Shown: piece after piece, positions 57,541 through 64,000 of the stretch
Position numbering within the stretch: the stretch's first letter is position 1
Layout of the letters: the number at the start of each line of letters is the position of its first letter
From: Gnetum montanum
Taxonomy: Eukaryota; Streptophyta; Gnetopsida; Gnetales; Gnetaceae
DNA length: 64,000 nt
Assembly: GCA_015680685.1 (NCBI GenBank)
Contig: MNCI01008852.1
Location: 744,749 to 808,748 of the forward strand
Direction: 5' to 3'
Translations under genes and position numbers: made by a program
Notes under the pieces: generated by a model
What the model was told of the DNA's origin: nothing
The model's input: only the letters and a program-made list of their open reading frames with translations
The model's database searches: none

Positions 57541-60047
57541 GATTCATGTATAAAATCTAAAAGCTACTAGATCTTAGAAGGAATCAGGTATTTTCAAGTG
57601 GACATAGCCTAATCAAATACAAAGAAGCTTGTGCCAAATGGGAGCTTGGCTACACCTTGACTATTAATGTACTAAAACTCTTAGAAGAGTATGATCAAGC
57701 TTAGAATATACCACATTTCCTTATTAATTTTTATCATCTCATTAAGATGGATGATGATGAAGCTCAAGATATGATGGAATTTTTCATGGAACAAGAGAGA
57801 AGATGTAGGAGAAAGTTCATCTACAAATCAAAAAAGCTAGGATGAAGAGCATCCTTGATTAACCTCTTGGTCTTGATGTTACTTTTAGGATAAGGAAATG
57901 AAATTTTGGTTTCAAATTAGATATCTATCTTATGGATGAAGATGAGGAGAAAATAGTTGGGAGACTTGGCAAAGGTAACCCCCATGCTTATCACATTCAT
58001 CATGTAAACATCTCAATTGTTCCAGGTAGTGCACCTAGATTTGTTTCACTTTCTACTAAACCATTCAATATCCCTGTTACTATTACTTTGCTTTACTAAA
58101 TTTTTCCATTAAATAATATCATTTATCCATACTCCATCTTATGGTCATTAGTTCCATCCTTTGGAATGACTTTTTATTCGATTCCTTATCCTCAATTCAC
58201 TATACCTCCATTTCTACTTTAGATTCAACACCCTTTGGTGTTTCACAATACACAAGGGTTTTTCCTCTTTCTATATACCCATCTAACCTAGTTTCCATAG
58301 GTATACCTACCCTAGCTTTGAGTGAGCCCATGCCTTATGTGTCCCCTTTTCAAACTTGTTCACTTATCATTATGGTTGCATCCCTAATTAATTATCTTGG
58401 AACACATTTTTAGTTGCTTGCATTGCTTAATGACATGATGATATGTCTTTAAAGCAATGAAGAAAAAAAACCAAGGTTTTTAGGCTATAATAAAATGTTC
58501 TAATTTCCTTGGACAAGGTCTTCAATGACCCCATTAGCTCTATGATCCCTTTACCAGTCTTGCCCAAGGGAGTTTTGCTACCTACCATTAACAAGTATAA
58601 CGATGAAATGGGAGACCCCATGAATCATGAGGTTACTTTTAGAAATGAGTGTATAATTTTGGATCCTTACCCTCACATAGTGCTAAGATTCTTCTCTAAC
58701 ATACTATCTAGAGGAGCTTTGGAGTGGTATAGGTCATTAGCTCATGGATCTATTACTTCTCTAGAGCAACTACTTGTAGTCTTCATTGAATATTTCAAGT
58801 TCAATGTATCTTAAAGCATGAGTCTTATGGATTTAGTTGGCATCAAGAAAGTTTTCAATGAATCCATCTATAAGTTCATTTCTTGATGGATAGCGACATC
58901 AACAAAGTTGGCCAATCATTTAAATGAATGTCAATTACAAGAAATTTTTGAAGAAGTTGTTGTTCACTACATTTAAAAGAGGATGGCTTATCCTAAGCCT
59001 CATTCTTTGAATGATTCTATACTTGTTACTAGATGCATTGAAAACGTTGTCATTTAACACAATGACTAGGAATTCATGGTAGTTTGTAATAAAGATGCTA
59101 AGGTTGCTAAACAAGAGAAGACTATTGTAACTTTTGTAGGTATCTCGTTTCTTTCAAAGGAATAAAACACAACTCCATTAACTACTTCCTCATCTACTTA
59201 ACTTCCTAGATCTTGTAGGAGTAAAGGTAAGTATACTAGGATATCCATTAGATACTCTTTACTCCTAAATAGTCTTCATAGGGATGGTCACATTAAGAAG
59301 AAGCAGGTCAACAATAAATGAGAGAATGCTTCTGTCATATTTTGTTGATAGTTATGGAGCCATCTCAATGGAAAGAAGGAGATCCTAAGTACCTAAGTGG
59401 TATGACTACCTTAAGTATTGCTATTATCATGAAACCATGGACAAGATATAGAAAACTGCAAAAATATGAAAGATGATGTCTAGGATCTCATTGATAAGGA
59501 TAAGATAATGGTGGAAAGAAATCTATCAACAATGCATGTGGATAGCTAGTAACTAGAGGTATTTTAGAACCCCTTGAGGTATTGAGAAATAATTTTAGCT
59601 TTTAGGCCTAAATAAAAAGCTAGTAAGTCTTTGCCAAAAGAACCTTACATTATTCACTAGTCCAATTACAATTAATCTAGATAGTTCTCATTATAGCCTT
59701 AGAATTCCTATGTGTTTTGTTAATCTGATTACATCATGTTGACATTTTGGAATGCCAAAACCTTAAGAATGGAGAATTTAGTATGTTGTGGAGTGTGATG
59801 CTTTTGTAGGGCATGAAGGAGAGCTCAAGAGATGACATCTTCAAAGAGATGTCAAAGTGAAGATAAAAAGGTCTTGTCGGACATGAATGAAGACTCATGG
59901 AATGAAAGAGTTTTCATAGTGGGGACAACAAGTACTACAGGAGAGCTAGATAAAGATGAAGATTGTAGCAAAATTAAGAAGTTCCTAAGATTAGGGATAA
60001 GTCAAATTAACAAAACAAAGCCTCAGGAAGAAAAGACCAAAAGTTGA
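57541..60047 (+). pseudogene. gag: Gag remnant of another Ty3/gypsy lineage (G5)
   Basis: The best open part is 58509-58814: LPTINKYNDEMGDPMNH, ILDPYPHIVLRFFSNILSRGALEWYRSLAHGSITSLEQLLVVF. This is the retrotransposon gag pattern (AL.WY.SL..GSI.S...L...F) common in Tat-type elements. At about 59415-59500, over a 1-base frameshift, CYYHET...HGQDIENCKNMKDDV matches the CCHC knuckle of that lineage. 57700-58100 is probably the gag N-terminus. 59832-60047 is Lys/Glu-rich. No protease or RT follows. It is unrelated at sequence level to the G1-G4 gag. Confidence 0.75.
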
Positions 60048-60140
60048 GAAGATGTCTCTCAAAAGTAGAAAATGTCTTAACCAAAGTGCATAAGAACTAG
60101 AGAAGATGTCTTCCAGAAATAGCATACATCTCCTATCTAG

Positions 60141-60168
60141 AGAAGATGTCTCCTTAGAGACATCTTCT
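60141..60168. repeat. Perfect 12-bp inverted repeat with 4-base loop
   Basis: AGAAGATGTCTC, CTTA, GAGACATCTTCT. The same GATGTCT motif recurs at about 59845, 60051, 60147 and 60180 in both orientations. Confidence 0.85.
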
Positions 60169-60249
60169 TTGCTAAAGAGATGTCTCCCCTAAATTAAAGT
60201 TTGTTGCAGTGAGACATCCCAATCTTGAAGAAGACATTTTTCCTAGCTA

Positions 60250-63200
60250 TTAGATAGTCGTTGCACGAATTTTGAGGTGATTTTGGAAACTTCAAGTCTA
60301 TAAAATACTTCATTATCTTTGGCACTATGAAAATTTTATGTGCAAGCTAGTGTCAACATGAAGAAATCATTGTGTACATTATTTTATCATATTTATGTAC
60401 CTCATTGTACTATCTTTTGCATTATTGTAGTGATCAATTGTGCTATACCTCAAAGTACAAGGACCAGCAAATTAGTTGCATCCCTTCCTTGTAATTTTTG
60501 TTTTTCTTTTATTTCCCTAATGGGGTTTGATATGATTCTTATGAGAAGACATTGTTCTTGAGCTTTTTGAGATCATACAAGATTGAGTGTTGGTGTAGCA
60601 ATACAACACTCTAGAGTGGAGCTCAAGTTGTAAAGGTTTTGGGATCCTAGAAATCACATTCTAAGATTGTTAGGACCTTATGGGGTTGAGTGGATTTGCT
60701 ATGATAAATCACTATAGAGTGAAGCTTAGAGATTGTATAGGGTGTGGTACCCTTCAAACCATATTTTAAGAGAAACAAAGTTCAGAGGTATGCAAGTGAT
60801 CTACCCTCTGAGTGTGGAGTACCCAAGTTGAGTGTTGGCGACCGTTTAGGACACGACTGCCAATGAGTGTCCTCGAATAGGATTTAGGTGCTTGCTGATC
60901 TTTGGCAACACCAAGGCCTAGATACCTCCAAATAGACTCAGTAGTTAATGTGAGTATGTGTGTGTGCTGTTGTGAAAAATGAAACGATTGGGTTGTGTGT
61001 AAAACTATAAAGGAATTATCTTAAAGAGATTTAGCCAACTTTGCAAAGTACTGTGAGTTGTTGAGAGTTCCTATTCTATTCAGTTGCCTAGTCTATGTAG
61101 TCCTTATAATACCTACTTGTAATAAATAAAGTTTTGCAAAAAAATTTGAGCACAACTCTAGAAATAGAAATAGATAGAGATAGAGCGAGATTCACAAGAA
61201 AGAGATAGTTCCACAAGAAAACTAGAAATAGAGCGAGATTCAATGGAAATAGAAAGAAGAGAAAAAGAAAGAAGATTTGTGTAAAGATCTTAAATGTTTA
61301 AACAAGGTAAGATGATACGAGTAAACACTTCGCAATAAAGCTATCTCAAATTCAATAACTACAAATTATTTAAACTTCCAAGGCTCAAATAAGCAATTTC
61401 TTCAAGACAATCCCACTATACTACAAAACAAAAATAAAATAAAATTGTTGCATAAAATATCACTTACCAGACTCTATTTTGGCTAGATAATGGATGTTGA
61501 CAATTGCATTCAATAGAACTTTCAAAAGACTTGACAATTTATGATTGAAATACCACGGAGATTTACTTTAAAGATAAAAGAATCTATTCTGGTCCTATCA
61601 AAATACCAAATCTTTTCTGAACCCTCTTGACTATTGAATCGTTCAACGTCTTGACTATATGCAGAGGCTCTCTTACAACAATCTCAATAGTGGTTCTTAT
61701 ACTTTGCACAATAATAAAATTCAATACTAAAATGCTCTTAAGACTTTCAAACACAAGCTCTTCTATGGAAAAATTTTAATAGAAATTTTCTATCATGCAA
61801 CAAGAACAATAAGAGCAATCTAAAAATCCAAAAATTATTTGCCAAGCATGATACTATGTAAACCACTAGCTAAACAATTTAAACAGGATAAAAAAAATAA
61901 GCATAACTCACAGGACTATGACAAAGTGGTTGAAATGTTATCTTTAACAAGTCATCTTACAAGAAATCTTTCACAATGTCTTCTTTACAAATGCTCTTCC
62001 ACCCAGCCACTGAGACCTAGAGCCAGACCCCGCTCCCCCCGACCTATCCTTGAAGCCCTCTTATAGTAACCTCAAGGTAGTTACAATCATCCTGAGAAGG
62101 TGAGGTAAGTTACAAAAATTATGGGTGGTTATAACCACAATAGAGAGAAAAAAAGTTGTAGTTGACAAGTGTCCCATTTAGTTGCCAAGTGGCCCATTCA
62201 GTTGCCAAGTGGTCACCATGGAGATAAAAATGTTGTAGTTGACAAGTGGCCTTTGTAGTGGTTATAACCACCATTTTAATTGAGAGGCTAAAATTGTCAT
62301 GAAATTACAACATTTATAGGAAATTTAAAATGAAGCCAAGTATCTAGTGGCTATATTCACCATAGGGTTAAATGTTTATAGGTGATGAATATCTTGTAGT
62401 TGCAACCACCATGATCATAATTGACAAGTGTTCAATTCACATGGGACTTTGAATAGTTGTCCCATAACTTTCTTTTCTTTTTTAAATCATAAAATATTTT
62501 ATTGTTATTTAAATCATAGTAATAGAGATAGTAACCATGGAGTTGATGCATACATGGATGGGTTGATATATAAATATATATGTATGTGTGCACAACCGAA
62601 TGCATAAGTGGAGTTGCACTCTCACATTTTCAACACAGAGCGAGTGTCATGTCATGTGAAGCATTGCTTGATGTTATGTACTTTGTGCTATCCTTGAGAA
62701 TAGCGGCCATCTGTATGGATGATTTTGTAGATGTAGTGGTCATCGTAGTCCAGGTTCAGCATGAAGGCACCATTGGTGAGCATGGCCAATGCTCATACTA
62801 GCATGCTCATGCTAGAAAACCTATTAACTGTGCATAATCCTAGGCTTGAATAAGCTGCCCACAATTTGTTAGTGAACCAAAGTTATGGCTTTTTCCATGA
62901 CCTGATTGTAATTAATTTCTTCTCTCCCGCATGAATACATGTGACCTTGTCATACACTCTTGTTGCATGTTGCAGTAAATGCTAATATTGGTCAAGTTAA
63001 GTGCCTCATCTAAGTATGCATCGTTCATGATTATGAGGGGACTTTTCATTGTCCAACTCCAACATCGTCAACTTCGTGTAGCTCTTTGATCATTCTTATA
63101 CTTGCAAGTTAAAAAATTGCAGCAAAGAAATGAAGAATTCTACCATTTGCAAGTGTGATATTGTTGCTAGAACAACTGCAAATTCATCCCTGCTTTAGTA

Positions 63201-64000
63201 GTTGCAAATGCCAAGTCACTGGTGTCGTCTAGATACACTAAAGCTCTATTTTTAGTGACAGTTATTCAGTATCAGAAGGTTTGAAACTCTACTGAGCATC
63301 CCAAAAATTTCTGCACAAACTGTATGCACCCTACACTAGCAGAGCTAAAGGTGCAATGGAAATGATTACAACCATCGTTCCCGGAAAGACCTCCATGTGT
63401 GCTCTGTGTTCACTAAATTTCTGGGACCAGATTCTTGGCAGGATGCCCTTGTCTACCATGATTTTAGATTTCCGTCAGTTGTGGTTACACACTACATTTT
63501 TCTTAGAGTTTATTTTGCTACCATGCCCTAGTGCTCTGTCAAATATGATCTAGAAACCCTATTGTGTTTTCGCCCTTTTATGCAAAGGCTCCACTCTCTG
63601 TATACTGTGGATTATTGAAGGAGATCTTCTTTTTCTTTTGCAGTTTCCAGGAGCAAATGATAATTGTAGTTTAGGGTTCTAATGGCTTGAAATCTTTGCC
63701 CCAAATTTACCTAGGGCTTCCTGCATTTTCTTTCTAAATTCATTTTATTCAATTTGTGGATCAAGGACAGCTGTTGTATGATTTGGGTGCTAATATTGGC
63801 AAGATTTTGATATAATCTTAATGCTTGTCTTGCTATTTTTCTTCTAAAACCATTTCTCATAACCTGTTCTTGTTTTTTCAGTTTTCATTGCTGATTCAAA
63901 TGCAGAGTATATACAAAGTGTTTGACAAATTTCCTTTTTCCAGTGTCTCTAATTTTGCTATCAATAAACATTACTGTGACATCCAATTCTCAATTCTTAT
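60250..64000. other. Unassigned distal region
   Basis: No gene is recognised. 61150-61290 is purine-rich with repeated GAAATAGAnnnAGAGCGAGATTCA. 62150-62260 holds direct repeats of GTTGYAGTTGACAAGTGGCC / AGTTGCCAAGTGGYC. 62795-62812 is a palindromic run around AGCATGCTCATGCT. Stretches like TTTTCTTTTGCAG (63633) look like plant 3' splice sites, and the base composition is slightly less A+T-rich at the end. A gene edge beyond 64000 is possible but unsupported. Confidence 0.4.

Noticed and set aside
62560-62600. TATATAAATATATATG as a gene promoter
   Set aside because: A simple A+T run with no downstream coding sequence.
63356-63553. Possible exon near the right edge
   Set aside because: No recognised domain and only weak splice-like sequences; not distinguishable from chance.

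Overview
The window is a stretch of plant nuclear DNA built almost entirely from old, broken LTR retrotransposons nested in one another. I found no intact cellular gene. The DNA is A+T-rich. It carries Ty1/copia elements with an initiator-Met-tRNA primer site and Ty3/gypsy elements of Athila/Tat type with an Asp-tRNA primer site (TGGCGCC-ATTG-TCGGGG type). This combination, with deep nesting, 0.3-1 kb LTRs and heavy decay, fits a large seed-plant genome. A gymnosperm such as a conifer is plausible, but that is inference only.

Layout, using local names. C1 is a minus-strand copia element (681-18942; LTRs 681-1113 and 18483-18942; 5-bp target duplication aaagc). It sits in an older minus-strand gypsy element, G0 (pol remnant 18943-22737). 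C1 is itself split within its reverse transcriptase by G1, a 13.25-kb plus-strand gypsy element (2568-15819; target duplication caaag). G1 carries gag, protease, RT, RNase H, integrase and an additional long ORF downstream of pol. G2 (22738-29697) lies in G0, and its 3' LTR is cut off at a single N (29698), probably a scaffold join. C2 is a second minus-strand copia element (29917-42959), interrupted in its gag region by G3 (35410-42282; target duplication gtagt; contains a 474-bp N gap). G4 (47819-54881) is inserted in one unit of a 180-bp tandem duplication. From 55.1 to 56.3 kb there are two degenerate tandem-repeat tracts. At 57.5-60.0 kb there is a gag remnant of a different gypsy lineage, G5. 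The last 4 kb have no recognisable gene.

G1 to G4 are one family. They share an LTR 3' half, the Asp-tRNA primer site, a gag start (ATG TCT TCT TCT type), an unusual short zinc knuckle, an internal purine tract and the 3' purine tract just before the 3' LTR. Only G1 has RT, RNase H and integrase; G2, G3 and G4 pass from gag/protease directly into the post-integrase region. The likely picture is a pol-bearing parent (G1 type) with a group of gag-protease derivatives mobilised in trans. All copies here are now dead through stop codons, frameshifts and lost catalytic residues.

The most unusual signals are three. The 5' end of the family's LTRs (U3) carries palindromic motifs whose form persists while the sequence changes from copy to copy. 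A short stem-loop in the 3' non-coding region has one compensatory base-pair change between copies. The pol-less structure is shared by three of the four family members.
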